Assembly: GCA_010093605.1 (NCBI GenBank)
Contig: MU004190.1
Span: 1,881,599-1,945,598 of the forward strand
Reading direction: 5' to 3'
Origin: Lophium mytilinum
Taxonomy: Eukaryota; Ascomycota; Dothideomycetes; Mytilinidiales; Mytilinidiaceae
Length of the DNA stretch: 64,000 nt
Below the pieces are notes generated by a model. That model had not been told where the DNA came from, ran no database searches, and was given only the letters and a program-made list of their open reading frames with translations. Position 1 is the first letter of the stretch, and every line of letters begins with the position of its first letter. Below, in pieces: positions 21,363-31,755 of the stretch. The position numbers and the translations under genes were made by a program.

Positions 21363-22892
21363 ATGTCTGACAGCTGCGCAGAGCTTACCGCTCTCCCATC
21401 CGTATCGCACAAGAATCCCGAGTGCCTAGATCCAACTGCCGTCCGACCTGGAAACGATACAATTGGAAATGAAGATGGCTTAGTATCAAAGGAGGTCATC
21501 GGCGATGAGCCCGATGCGATCGAACAAGTCTCCGAGTCACACTCTTCCCATGGCCAAGAATTTTCCCTTCCTCCTGTCGATGGTGGAAAAGATGCATGGC
21601 TCTTCTTGGCGGCTTGCTTCGTGGTTGAGGCTCTTGTCTGGGGTATGTCAAACCCACTTCCACGCTCATGCCACGGTTCTAACGAAAATCCTAGGTTTTC
21701 CCTTTTCGTACGGTGTATTCCAAGACTACTATTCAACCCACGAGCCGTTCCAAGGGTCGAGCAATATCGCCGTGATCGGCACTTGCGCAATGGTGAGCAG
21801 GACACCAAAAGGCCCAGGGCCATTACTAAAGTTCACCAGGGCATCATGTATCTCGACTTGCCCATCGTGTTCGCCATTCTTCGCCGTTGGCCACGTTCTC
21901 AACGTTACGCGACTGTAGGCGGCCTGCTCGTTATGTGCCTAGCTCTCGCTCTCAGTGCCTTCTCAACCAACACCAACCACCTGATTGTCACCCAAGGCGT
22001 TATTTACGCTATCGGCGGCAGCTTTGCTTACTCCCCTTGCATCCTATATATGGATGAATGGTTTGTAAGGAGGAAGGGTCTGGCTTATGGCATCATGTGG
22101 GCTGGCACCGGCCTGGCGGGCGTCGTCCTTCCGCTCTTCATGCAATGGCTGCTGAATGCATACGGCTACCGCACCACGCTCCGGGTATGGGCCATCTGCC
22201 TCTTCGTCCTGACAGCTCCGCTTCTGTACTTCGTCAAGCCCCGGATCCCGGTCGCGCAGACCCACCAGCCTCGTCCACTCGACTTCGGCTTCTGGCTCAC
22301 GTCCACATTCGGAGTGCTGCAGACCTGCAACGTCATCGAAGCACTCGGCTTCTTCCTTCCGTCGATCTACCTTCCGTCATACGCACGAAGTTTGGGCGCC
22401 TCGAGTGCTCTTGCCTCGCTGACTGTCGTTCTCTTCAACGTCGCCTCCGTCTTTGGCTGCGTGCTCATGGGCTCCATCGTCGACAAGTGGCACGTCACTA
22501 CCTGCATCCTGATCTCCACCATCGGCTCAACCATCAGCGTCTTCATCATTTGGGGGTTCTCCATGTGTCTACCACCGCTGTACATCTTCTGCCTCGTCTA
22601 CGGACTCTTCGCGGGAAGTTTCACGAGCACGTGGCCAGGGATTATGCGCGAAGTGCAGAAGAAGAAAACGAGGGCAGACCCGAGTATGGTTTTTGCGTGC
22701 CTGGCTGCTGGAAGAGGCATTGGCAATGTGGCGTCGGGCCCCTTGAGCGAGGTCTTGATTCGAGGCATGCCTTGGCGTGGAGATGTAGCCTTCGGGTACG
22801 GGAGTGGCTATGGCATACTGATCGTTTTCACAGGTATCACTGCGTTCTTCGGAGGTGCCAGCATTTTCGGAAGACGCATTGGCTGGGTATAG
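21363..22892 (+). CDS. MFS transporter, monocarboxylate (MCT)-like
   Basis: Three exons (21363-21642, 21695-21792, 21840-22892; introns 52 and 47 bp) give 476 aa. A hydrophilic N-terminal tail of about 75 residues leads into 12 predicted membrane segments: WLFLAACFVVEALVWGFPFS, then YGVFQDYYSTHEPF, the splice-restored IGTCAMGIMYLDLPIVFAIL, GGLLVMCLALALSAFS, the loop DEWFVRRKGLAYGIMWAGTG, and a C-terminal half ending ITAFFGGASIFGRRIGW. FQDYY and the FVRRKGLA loop are typical of fungal monocarboxylate-porter-like MFS proteins, many of which sit in metabolite clusters. Divergent from the aminotransferase gene across 742 bp. It may export or import the acid or amino acid made by the neighbouring enzymes; substrate unknown. 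Confidence 0.82.
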   Translation: MSDSCAELTALPSVSHKNPECLDPTAVRPGNDTIGNEDGLVSKEVIGDEPDAIEQVSESHSSHGQEFSLPPVDGGKDAWLFLAACFVVEALVWGMSNPLPRSCHGSNENPRFSLFVRCIPRLLFNPRAVPRVEQYRRDRHLRNGEQDTKRPRAITKVHQGIMYLDLPIVFAILRRWPRSQRYATVGGLLVMCLALALSAFSTNTNHLIVTQGVIYAIGGSFAYSPCILYMDEWFVRRKGLAYGIMWAGTGLAGVVLPLFMQWLLNAYGYRTTLRVWAICLFVLTAPLLYFVKPRIPVAQTHQPRPLDFGFWLTSTFGVLQTCNVIEALGFFLPSIYLPSYARSLGASSALASLTVVLFNVASVFGCVLMGSIVDKWHVTTCILISTIGSTISVFIIWGFSMCLPPLYIFCLVYGLFAGSFTSTWPGIMREVQKKKTRADPSMVFACLAAGRGIGNVASGPLSEVLIRGMPWRGDVAFGYGSGYGILIVFTGITAFFGGASIFGRRIGWV

Positions 22893-23094
22893 ATTTCTAC
22901 TGACGCCCTGGACAGCCGCATTCTAGATTCAATATTTTCACGTTGGGGCAGGGAAGTAGAAGTTTCTTTCATCAAAAATTCGGCTAGGAACATCAAATGG
23001 GATAGATACCATCAAAAATCCAATATGCGGCATTCAATTTCAAGCTAAACACCAAGGATATCTTCCATATAATGTTCACAGATCTTGCTGCAGT

Positions 23095-24843
23095 CTATTC
23101 TGCAGTCCACAACTCCGCTCCCTTCTCCAGCCACTCATCAACTGGTGCTTTCTTTGAGTCGGCGAGCTTCACGCGCTGAGTCAGTCGCTCAACAACTGGC
23201 AATTCCTCCGAGCTATTTGGCTCCGATGGCTTTGGCGTCGCTCTCTTCGTAATTTTCACATACTTCCCTGTCGCCGGGTAGGCCTCTTTCTCCGGCTTGG
23301 CCGGCCCTTTCTCCCACCACGAAGGAAACGCTGGCACCGAGTGTCTCCAGAACCTGATCTTCCCGTCGTGATCCAGATTGACATAAGTCTCCTTCTCTTT
23401 CAAGAAATGGATGCCCAGGGGCGTATACCCATCCGTCACCTGCCCCTGCGTCTTCAAAAATCCCTCCTTCGCATTACTGAAGCGGTCCCAAACAACGACG
23501 CTCCCATCAGAACACCCAACCGCCAACTTGGCATCATCAAGCCACTTAACGCTATTAAGGTCCGCCATGGACCCGAACTTCCGACCCCCCTCTTCTTTCT
23601 TCAATTTGATCTCCATCACCGCCCCATCCGTCTCCAACGGCCTCCAGACGTACGCGCTTGGCGACCCAGTGCCAATCGCGATATAGCACCCATCCGCCGT
23701 CCACGCCAGACTCCTTGCCCAGTGGTTCAGCTTCTGCGGGAACGTAGCGTTACACCCACCCGTCTCCACATCGAGCACCTTGATAACACCCCCGTTCTTA
23801 CTACTCCACACGATTTGCTTACCATCCGGCGAAAACGCGGCTGTCCAGCATTGCCCACGGCTGTCCTCGGTCACCCAGGTTAGCGAACCGGTGTAGGCGT
23901 CGTGCATCCGCATCGTCCCGTCCCACGACACGGTCGCGATGCGGGTCCCATTGGGGCTGAAGCCGGCCCACGTGATCGTGTCAGTGTGGCCGTGGAGTCT
24001 GTATAGCTCTTTCCCGGCATTGAGGTCCCACACGCCGATCCACGGCGCATCATCCACGTCGCGGATGTCGGAGGGCGTGCTCGCGTCGCTCGTAAGGTAG
24101 AGCAGGCGTGAGCCGTCCGGGCTGATGGGGTCGCCGCCGACAAAACGCGCCACAGGGATGATGGTGTTGTGGGCGATGTGGTGCTCCGTTTCCGCCTTCT
24201 TCAGAGCAGTTTCAATATCTGCTGCCAACGTTGAGCGGCCTATGAAGTCGGACGACCATTCGTGGTGGGTGGTGAGGTCGGCGGAGATGCTGGCGAGGGC
24301 TTTTGCGGCGAGGGCGGGGGCGTCGAGGGGCTCGTCTTCGTCGAGCAGACGGCCGTTCTTGTCGAGGTCCCATATTACGAGGCTGGCGCCCTCTGCGTAC
24401 CGGCCGCTGGAGGGGACGGAGCAGATGAGGGTGTATTTGGGCCCACCGTTCAGCGTTTCGTCTTCGGGGCTGGATTCTAGCTCTGTCTCGCTGATGTCTT
24501 CGCCGCGCCGGTCTATGGGCCGGAAGAAGACGTTGCCGCATCCATCGAGGGTCTGCCTTAGTTCTTTGCTTTCGAGGTCATACACGTAGATCTTCTTCCC
24601 GGCGCTGACGGCGAATAGAGCTTCGTCTCCACTTACAGCGCTGTACATACTGTGGTAATGGCCCGCATCATCGCCTAGAGGAACCGAGATGGTTCTACTG
24701 GACGGGCAGCAGTCCCAGGTGAACGGATGCCCTGACGCCCAGTCGGCGGATTCATTGGCGATGCGGAAGTCGTGGTTGGGATCGATGGCGAAGCTCCAGC
24801 CGGCGAGAAATTGGCCGCGGCTTAGGCTTGTGCCGGAGGGCAT
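23095..24843 (-). CDS. WD40 repeat protein
   Basis: Single exon, 582 aa, starting MPSGTSLSRGQFLAGW. WD40-type blades are seen as KKIYVYDLES, ASLVIWDLD, PWIGVWDLNAGKELYRLHGH, TDTITWAGFSPNGTRIATVS with DGTMRMHDAYTG, QCWTAAFSPDGKQIVWSSKN, SAYVWRPLE, KLAVGCSDGSVVVWDR and GKIRFWRHS, enough for one seven-bladed propeller. A helical insertion (residues about 170-230) interrupts the blades, and the C-terminal 80 residues are Lys/Pro/Glu-rich and probably disordered. No second domain is visible. WD40 propellers are protein-binding scaffolds; the partner is unknown. It lies tail to tail with the MFS gene and is probably not part of the pathway. Confidence 0.8.
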   Translation of the reverse strand: MPSGTSLSRGQFLAGWSFAIDPNHDFRIANESADWASGHPFTWDCCPSSRTISVPLGDDAGHYHSMYSAVSGDEALFAVSAGKKIYVYDLESKELRQTLDGCGNVFFRPIDRRGEDISETELESSPEDETLNGGPKYTLICSVPSSGRYAEGASLVIWDLDKNGRLLDEDEPLDAPALAAKALASISADLTTHHEWSSDFIGRSTLAADIETALKKAETEHHIAHNTIIPVARFVGGDPISPDGSRLLYLTSDASTPSDIRDVDDAPWIGVWDLNAGKELYRLHGHTDTITWAGFSPNGTRIATVSWDGTMRMHDAYTGSLTWVTEDSRGQCWTAAFSPDGKQIVWSSKNGGVIKVLDVETGGCNATFPQKLNHWARSLAWTADGCYIAIGTGSPSAYVWRPLETDGAVMEIKLKKEEGGRKFGSMADLNSVKWLDDAKLAVGCSDGSVVVWDRFSNAKEGFLKTQGQVTDGYTPLGIHFLKEKETYVNLDHDGKIRFWRHSVPAFPSWWEKGPAKPEKEAYPATGKYVKITKRATPKPSEPNSSEELPVVERLTQRVKLADSKKAPVDEWLEKGAELWTAE

Positions 24844-25563
24844 TTTGAAGAGCGAAGGGGTTTTTTTGGGTGAAAGTGAAGGGGACTTGAGGAAAATTTG
24901 AACGAATCTTTGGGATGAAGAGGTTGGGAGAGAAAGCTACTTGGTGTTCTTACTTTATTTGGTTGCCTAGAGGTGGAGGTTGAACGTTGACAGGGGATCG
25001 GCATGACGTTTGGAGGCGGAAAAGGTGGCGTTCGCCTCGAGATTCAGGCACCGTGGCACCTCTATGTCTCTCATGTCTCCCTCAGCCTCATCTATCAACA
25101 TATACACACACAGTATCTGCTGCTTTTCTTAGTAAATCGTGACGCATTCTAGCCTTCAGCGTTACTCCCATTTCCGCATTACTGCCATTTTAGCTTCAAC
25201 GCAAACCCACATCATTCTGTTCTCAAATATCCAAACGCCACATTGCGAAATCCACCTAGGTAGGTTCGCGGAGGGCAGCAGCGCGACATCAACCCTAAAG
25301 CAGAGGTTACACTGAATCCACTAACATCAAGCCTTGACTTTCGCAATACGATTCACAGTAGAGTCCCTACCATACGCGGTCGCATTTTTGGGCACCTTTC
25401 TTGCTCTCGCTCATCCTCAGATCGCGACTCCGCAACACTTGCATTTGCAACGACTCTCCCTCCACAATAATGACCACTCTTGTTGAACCTCGCACGGGTG
25501 AGTTGGCATTTCGGACGACAATCGACGACTACGAAGCCATGAGGTACAATCTAGATTTGCTAC
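24844..25563. other. Intergenic, no gene seen
   Basis: Upstream region of the WD40 gene and downstream region of the DUF3632-like gene. A short frame beginning MTTLVEPRTGELAFRTT (25470) has a reasonable start but runs into the next gene's end on the other strand and is left unannotated. Confidence 0.4.
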
Positions 25564-26436
25564 CTATTTCCCAGCCACCGCTTTAATATCAGTCGGTATA
25601 CCAACACGCCTACTCCAATTTGACATGCAGTTCATGCCACGTCTAGCCAGATCACGAATATCTTCGTCCTGATTGCCGTCTTGATATAGTGCCTGGAGTT
25701 TCTGGTGCCACAAGGCCCACCTTTCCATACTGAACCCTTCCGACCCCTTCTGGAGCGAGAGTATCGCTAGCCTATAGCCTGCGTACCGGAACCATGCCAC
25801 AGCTGCAGGAAGATACTTGGCTATAGTTGTTGTTGTTGTTGTCGTTAAAGATCCAGATATGTCTTCCCTAGCCGATCCCGACTGTCCATTCGCATCTCCA
25901 TCCTCCAAAACGACACCGAAGACGCGCAACGCGCAGATGCACAGTTCTGGCGCCCTCACGCCCAGTGCCACGAGTCTTGCCATGAAAGCTGCAAGGTTGC
26001 AGCATTCGTCAACGCTCATGCCCTGATGCTTGGACTGCCAGAACGCATCCATATCTTGAACGATGTACGGGAGGTCGGACCAAATGTTCCCATCCTCCGT
26101 CACCGCAGAATGCTCGTCGGATTCTAAGGACCCGAGTTCTCGCGCGAGTATCACTTCTGTGGCCAGCCGGTCTTGTGCCGGGTGATCCTCAGGAATAACG
26201 CTGGCAGCTCGCGCGAACGTGTACCAGAGGTCGTGCAGGTCGAACTCGATTTTCCAAAGCGGCTGGAGCGGAAAGCGGTGTGTTACGCTGCGGATTGTGG
26301 AGCGTGTGGTGCCCCAGAGACCACCAGCGTCTTCAGGATTGGCGGTCAATACTGCCTTCGATGCATGGCCATCCCTTCTGAGCTTGAGGCGACGGCTGAA
26401 ACTGCGGCGGCGCTTGAGCTCTTCGACGTCAACCAT
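25564..26436 (-). CDS. DUF3632-like fungal protein
   Basis: Single exon, 290 aa, starting MVDVEELKRRRSFSRR. The block LHDLWYTFARAASVIPEDHP followed by AQDRLATEVILARELG and later IWSDLPYIVQDM resembles the fungal family DUF3632, which has no known function. Downstream features are a short run of threonines encoded by a repeated GTT/GTC tract on the plus strand (25825-25847) and WALWHQKLQALYQDG near the C terminus, also usual for the family. No catalytic motif, signal peptide or membrane segment is seen. The assignment rests on recollection of family wording rather than on a search. Confidence 0.6.
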   Translation of the reverse strand: MVDVEELKRRRSFSRRLKLRRDGHASKAVLTANPEDAGGLWGTTRSTIRSVTHRFPLQPLWKIEFDLHDLWYTFARAASVIPEDHPAQDRLATEVILARELGSLESDEHSAVTEDGNIWSDLPYIVQDMDAFWQSKHQGMSVDECCNLAAFMARLVALGVRAPELCICALRVFGVVLEDGDANGQSGSAREDISGSLTTTTTTTIAKYLPAAVAWFRYAGYRLAILSLQKGSEGFSMERWALWHQKLQALYQDGNQDEDIRDLARRGMNCMSNWSRRVGIPTDIKAVAGK

Positions 26437-28281
26437 GCTGGAAGAAATGATCTAAGCAACTTGTTTATATTTTTGGAGGGCAATAAGAGAGGCAATGGGT
26501 TCTTATAGCAAGCGAAGGAGGAATTAGGCCCATGACGCAAATTGGCCACCTGTACCGGCAGGGATGAGCAGCCGGAACCCTTCAGTTTCCGATTTCACAT
26601 GTCCTAGTATCTCACTGCTTACTTCTCCGTCCCGCAACCTACGTCAAATCTATAAGCCTTACTGGGAATAAGCTGGGGCAGGATTATTCTAACAGATCCA
26701 CAATTGACAGATGACATGAAAACGAATCAATTCGAGCATGGCACATGGAAAACTCTACAGGTTTAAATCTACGCTTTGTGTATTCTAGCTACAGCGATTG
26801 CTTTTGCTGCGAATTTGGCCCTATCCTCAATCTTTCGTTATTTGCTCAATAAGTCCCCGTTCATTCAGATGCCGGTTTTCGCAAACCTTTCTAACTGCAA
26901 TCAGCTGAAGGTGGTTCGATCGCGTCGTCGTATTCGCAGGCATTGCCGTCGTTAAAGCACTAAGGGGAAGATAATATATCAGCTATAGAAACTGGATGCG
27001 TAGGGATATTGACCCTTATGATAGATACTTTAGAGCAAGAAAGTGATTCGACAACACCCTCATCTTCCGTTTGGTAATAGCACAGCCCATAGCCATCTGC
27101 CCCTAGGTTGGGTTTACAAGTCTGCGTTGAAGGTCAGTGCGGAATCTTTTCGAAGCAGTGCTGGGGAAATGTACACCCTGATGTACTTCGCGCTTGGAGG
27201 ATTCCTGGAATGGAGCTACGCTCACAATCAAGCACACAGCAAAGAGGAGGGTGGCTTGGAGTAGAAGCATGGCGGAAGTTTAAGTGACACGGAAAAAGCT
27301 ATTCGCGCGGTTAAAATCAAATGTACGGAAAATACGGGAAAGTCTAAATGGATTCAAGCCGATGGATACTTCTTTGATCGGAGACACGTCCCGCTCGGAG
27401 CTTTATACATTTGTGTTTCTGTTATCCATTATAACGGCTCGTCCGTTTTCGAAGTTGGCTCTTACGATATGCTGGTACGCCGGACGAACTCCCCCTTCGT
27501 TCTTTTTGCGATGTCGATCCACTGCGGCACAGGAGTAAGGCAAACCTATCGCAGACAACACCGAACATACAGCTGCGAGATCGCTCAGGTGATATCCATC
27601 CATTTCTGGCCTCAGACTTCAGTGATCAGCGGAATATATGAATCGTAACTTACAATGCTGGCGAAAAACTCCAGTGTCGTCAACCAGTCAACGTCCTACC
27701 CACTTAATACATTATGTTAGTTACCTTGAAGCGGATTCAAATGCCTGCCATTACGGTGGATACCAGCTGTCGATCTTTCTGCAAATGGCGTCTCAGGAGA
27801 AATCCAATATCATGACTTCTGTTTCCAATTAGACCGATTATTAACTGTTACCAGAGTACCTCCCAGGAGGTAAATAAGTGGTGCCACGTAATGGATCGTG
27901 CGACTCTATTGATGTTACCGTAAGAAGGGCTCAGAATTTGCGTGGCCAAGCATGAAGGATTATCGTTTGGTCAGTGCGACCAAGCAGCTATTGTAGGATG
28001 CTGCCTTCAATGCTGAGAACGGGTTGTAACGGAAGATACGGAAGGCATCTGCTCAACCGGAAGAGGAAGAGCGTGGTATATCGTCCGACTCTGCGCATTT
28101 TCCATGAAGGAATATATAAAGCTCTCCCAACCGACGTCGTTTAACAAGCTACTTGCTCACCACATTACTTCACTCCCAAGAACTTTTCGACAAAGAATCT
28201 CCTTGACACAAGTAAGCCTTAGATACAACCCGCCATGGACGAAGTCTAAAAACCAACGCGACAGCGTACCTTAAGTCCATA
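26437..28281. other. Intergenic; core promoter of the secreted-protein gene at its right end
   Basis: Short frames on both strands lack motifs. A TATATAAA box at about 28112 and a leader intron candidate starting GTAAGC at 28210 precede the small secreted protein gene. Nothing else is supported in these 1.8 kb. Confidence 0.45.
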
Positions 28282-28566
28282 ATGAAGCTCTCTTTCACCG
28301 TTCTCGCAACAACCCTAGCCTTTGCTGGTTTCTCTATGGCGCAAGTCGGACCTTGCTACAACCAGTATGGAAAATGACTCATTCCTATCAGGTTCCAACT
28401 ATGAAACCACCAATAACAGAGCAGATCCGGACCACGGTGTTGGTAACTACTGTTACTGTGAAGGAGACGGTAGGTTCCGCTCTTCATGACAGCTTGGCAT
28501 GCACTGATGCGGCGAGGTATAGGCATATGTTATTTCGAGAATTCAGACGGCAATGACCCCTCCTAG
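28282..28566 (+). CDS. Small secreted cysteine-containing protein, 58 aa (effector candidate)
   Basis: Not visible as one open frame: three exons (28282-28364, 28420-28469, 28523-28566) with introns of 55 and 53 bp join in phase to a 58-residue protein. The first 20 residues (MKLSFTVLATTLAFAGFSMA) are a clear signal peptide with cleavage before QVGPC. The mature part of 38 residues has four cysteines (GPCYNQ, YCYCEG, GICYF) and an acidic tail. Intron 1 has donor GTATGG and acceptor ACAG; intron 2 has GTAGGT, a CTGAT branch and TATAG, with a second acceptor (GCGAG) six bases upstream that would insert two residues. A TATATAAA box lies about 170 bp upstream. Small secreted cysteine-containing proteins of this form are often apoplastic effectors or antimicrobial peptides; no family is recognised. 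Confidence 0.6.
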
Positions 28567-30489
28567 CAGTAACGTCTATCCCTGCTGGACAGCTGGCATT
28601 TGGTATGTGGCCAACAGTCGGAGCGCTGCGCGCTTGACTAAAAGCTGGCTTGCAGTTGTTTGAAGCTACGCTCGCTCGCTATTCGATTGAGAGTATGCGG
28701 CACTGGCATGCATTACCGGGGGTATAGGGGTACGTAGGTGGACTCGGGAGCCTTTCTTGACGTCGTAGTGGCGGGAACTAGGACCAGTGAATTAGAACAA
28801 AAACAACGAGTAACAGCCCACTTTTCAGGATTCCGCTTGCTTTCCGCTGTGTGAAATGCAATTGTTTATTCAAATACCGGGGATCAAGTCTAAGGAACGA
28901 CGCTTTCTGACAAGGTCTCTGTAATAACACCATCGTCCTTTTGAAGGAAATATTCCTCCATTTGGTAAAATAGTCCGGTAGGAAGAAAGAGGAATATCAA
29001 ATGTGCGGCGTAGCATCCCAACGCTTGCTACGCCGCATGGTTGCATACCTAACCAAATGAAACGAGTGGAGAGACCAGAGCGAAAGTATTGGGGAGAACT
29101 GGGACAGAGAACAGGCGGCGAAGGACGTCGAACGCCAGTTCTCGGGTAAGAAGTTCAGTAAGAAGATGAGGACAACTCTGCGGCTTTCCTAAATGAATAC
29201 CGCAGCACGATTAGCTGATCGAAACCGTCCTGTCGCTACCGAGATCGACGCTGGAAGAATAAGTTGGTCAACGCAACGCCCTGATCAACGCGATTGAAGA
29301 GGTGTTAGTATTCAGTAAGAAAAGGCCGAACATGTGCTTCCTCTATCTTGGGAACGAAAACATAGGGCCTACGGCCCTACACAGCTAATAGGATTTATGA
29401 TAATGATGCCGCTCGCTGAATCGAGGATCCCGTAACAGCCTCAACTCTGTTGCCTGCTGCATCAACCACGGCTGGTTCCTGTACGAGAAGATGTCGTTCG
29501 CGGCACGCTGCAGGGCAACACATGGGTAGCTCCGGCCACTGTGGAGCGAATTCCTATCAGCACGTATCAAGCAAGATGCATATTCTACTACAAGCATGAG
29601 CTACATTGCGGCACAGCAGTACGGTCATTTCGGCAACGTCCGGAGCTCTCGCTCAACCCGACCTTTCCCAATCCTCCTTTCTCTCACCCATCTTTCACGT
29701 CAACTCCGGCAAATGGTGAGGTGGGTTAGAGTGGGCGCTGGTGTACGTTTCAGTACGTGACTCAATATTTGCACGTTAGCTGTCCACAGCGTGAAAAGGG
29801 CATAATACTTGATCAAACCATGAAAGTACCGTCATCTCGCAATTACACGATGAATACCGCCGCACTAATTACCGTCCAGCGCGGAACAGACCCAATAGCT
29901 CGCAGAACGTCCGGAAGATCCTGCCAGCCCGCATGTGGAAAGCGGGATGTTGGAATGAATGGAAGCACACTGGAAGTGCAAGCACAGGTCCAGAAGACAT
30001 GCATATCTCAACCAGAAGAAATGGTTGAAGAGGACGACGACGATGTTGTTCATGACGCCGAGGACCATCTACTTATAACAAGCTGAATGGATTGCACGGC
30101 TAAACCAGCACGTTGCAGCTTGCAGAGAATACGGGTGCGTTCAATGTGCCTTCGTCTCAGCGCATCATTATTTGAGGACTATCGAACCAGTCAATTACTG
30201 TCCACTTTCCCTTCACTTACTGGCCATGTCAATATCTAATAAGGCACAAGTTCGTTCATCTCGCTCTTTTAGTGTAGTTCGGTCCGTCGGTGGAAAAGGA
30301 AAATTGTAATACGTCCAACAAAGGGACTGGATCATGTTTCTCAGAGAAATACAGCTCTGGGTAGAGCAAGCTAGGGAGCGTTACATGCACGATCATATAC
30401 AGGGATCTCGGTGGAAGTTATTCAAGTGCTACCGTGATAGCCATATGTACAAGAACTGTATCCATACATCGTCCAAAGTTACGGTTCCA
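28567..30489. other. Intergenic; hairpin at 29005-29036
   Basis: No gene is supported in 1.9 kb. A perfect 11-bp stem (GCGGCGTAGCA, 10-nt loop, TGCTACGCCGC) lies at 29005-29036 in otherwise AT-rich sequence. Open frames of about 70-110 codons near 29.4 and 29.8-30.1 kb have no motifs. Confidence 0.45.
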
Positions 30490-31554
30490 TCACTTCACCA
30501 GCACCATCCGCCCGGCGACTTTTCCTGCCTTCAGCAAACCCATTGCCTCATTTACTGAGTCCCACTCCATCTTCTGCACTGGCACTGGATTTAGCTTTCC
30601 GTCCTTCGCCAGCTGGACAAGTGTTCGCAACTGCTCCAGATTTCCAGTAATGTTTGAATAGATTGTTAGGCCCTTGAAGATGTTCGCCACGAGCGACATC
30701 TCGATGGAGCCTCCCATGACACCAACCTGCACCCACTTCGCTCCTTTGGCGACCAGATTGTTCACCATGGCAGCGGTGCCGGAGCTGTTGACGAAGTCGA
30801 TCACGGCGATGACTGGGCCATTGGTGGCTGTCAGGATGGCTTCGGCTGGGTCGGGGCCAAAGGAATTGACGGTGCGTGTTGCACCGGCTGCGGCGGCACC
30901 AGCCAGTTTCTCATCGCTGATATCCGCAACAACGATGTTTCTATGGCCTAACGATTTCAAGATGGCCATGGCGGCAAGTCCTAGACCTCCGGCGCCAATG
31001 AGGAGGACGGGCTCATTCGACGGCAGCGGCATGACCTTGGTGACTGCGCTGAGGGTCGTGATTCCGGCACAACCAAAGGTGCATGCTACGGCAGGATCGA
31101 GATTCCCCAGCTCGACGAGGTACTTTGGGTGCGGCACAACGACGTATTCGGCGAAGCCGCCATTCCGTAGCGTGCCGAGCCCTCTTTGAGCTGCGCACAA
31201 GTTGTCTTCTTCCTGGGTGCAGCGGGTGCAAGAGCCACAGCCCAGCCACGGATACACGATCTGCTTGGAACCCACCGCGACGGCCGCTGCGTCTGGTCCG
31301 ACGCCGGCAACCTCCCCGAGGATCTCATGTCCCAATGCAACCGGTAATTGAATGCCCCGGTCCTTGACGTAGAAGCGCTTTCCCCCGCCGATATCGTAGA
31401 AGCCCTCGGCGGTGTGGAGATCGGAATGGCAGACGCCCGCGTGCGTGACCTTTACCAAGATCTCAGTGCCGGTGGGCGCTGGCACGGGCTGGCGAATCTT
31501 CTGCAGCGGCTTGTCCCACTCGGTGAGGGCCCAGACGTCCATCTCGTGTGCCAT
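30490..31554 (-). CDS. Zinc-dependent alcohol dehydrogenase (MDR family)
   Basis: Oxidises alcohols to aldehydes or ketones with NAD(P)+. Start at 31554 (MAHEMDVWALTEWDKPLQ) gives 354 aa, the usual size; the frame stays open up to 31761, into a transposon end, but that extension has no family similarity. Catalytic zinc ligands are in AGVCHSDLH and GHE; the structural zinc lobe is WLGCGSCTRCTQEEDNLC; the cofactor fold carries GAGGLGLAAM. All key residues are intact. It is transcribed away from the aldehyde dehydrogenase at 36014; without the two Mutator-like insertions the two genes would share a promoter of roughly 480 bp, suggesting that they act in series (alcohol to aldehyde to acid). Substrate unknown. 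Confidence 0.87.
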   Translation of the reverse strand: MAHEMDVWALTEWDKPLQKIRQPVPAPTGTEILVKVTHAGVCHSDLHTAEGFYDIGGGKRFYVKDRGIQLPVALGHEILGEVAGVGPDAAAVAVGSKQIVYPWLGCGSCTRCTQEEDNLCAAQRGLGTLRNGGFAEYVVVPHPKYLVELGNLDPAVACTFGCAGITTLSAVTKVMPLPSNEPVLLIGAGGLGLAAMAILKSLGHRNIVVADISDEKLAGAAAAGATRTVNSFGPDPAEAILTATNGPVIAVIDFVNSSGTAAMVNNLVAKGAKWVQVGVMGGSIEMSLVANIFKGLTIYSNITGNLEQLRTLVQLAKDGKLNPVPVQKMEWDSVNEAMGLLKAGKVAGRMVLVK

Positions 31555-31746
31555 TCGGGTGGTTGGCGGCACAGTCTCTGTGCTGCGAAGGTAGTTGAGT
31601 ATGGCTAGCAGCAACGTGCCTTGTTTATCTTGTGAGCGAAGTGCTGCGGCGCCGGCGCTAGGGCGGAAGTAAGATGCTCGTCGGCGCGGGCCGAGCTCGG
31701 GCTGCAGCACGCACAGCAGCGTCGAGTCGCGATCGGCCGTCATACA

Positions 31747-31755
31747 GTACAACAT
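31747..31755. repeat. Left target-site duplication of the Mutator-like element
   Basis: GTACAACAT at 31747-31755 is repeated exactly at 35138-35146, directly outside the two ends of the element. Nine bases is the hallmark length for Mutator-like elements. Confidence 0.9.

Noticed and set aside
22058-22903. 281-codon plus-strand frame overlapping the MCT-like transporter
   Set aside because: It is an alternate-frame shadow of the transporter; Arg/His-rich and without motifs, while the other frame carries clear membrane segments.
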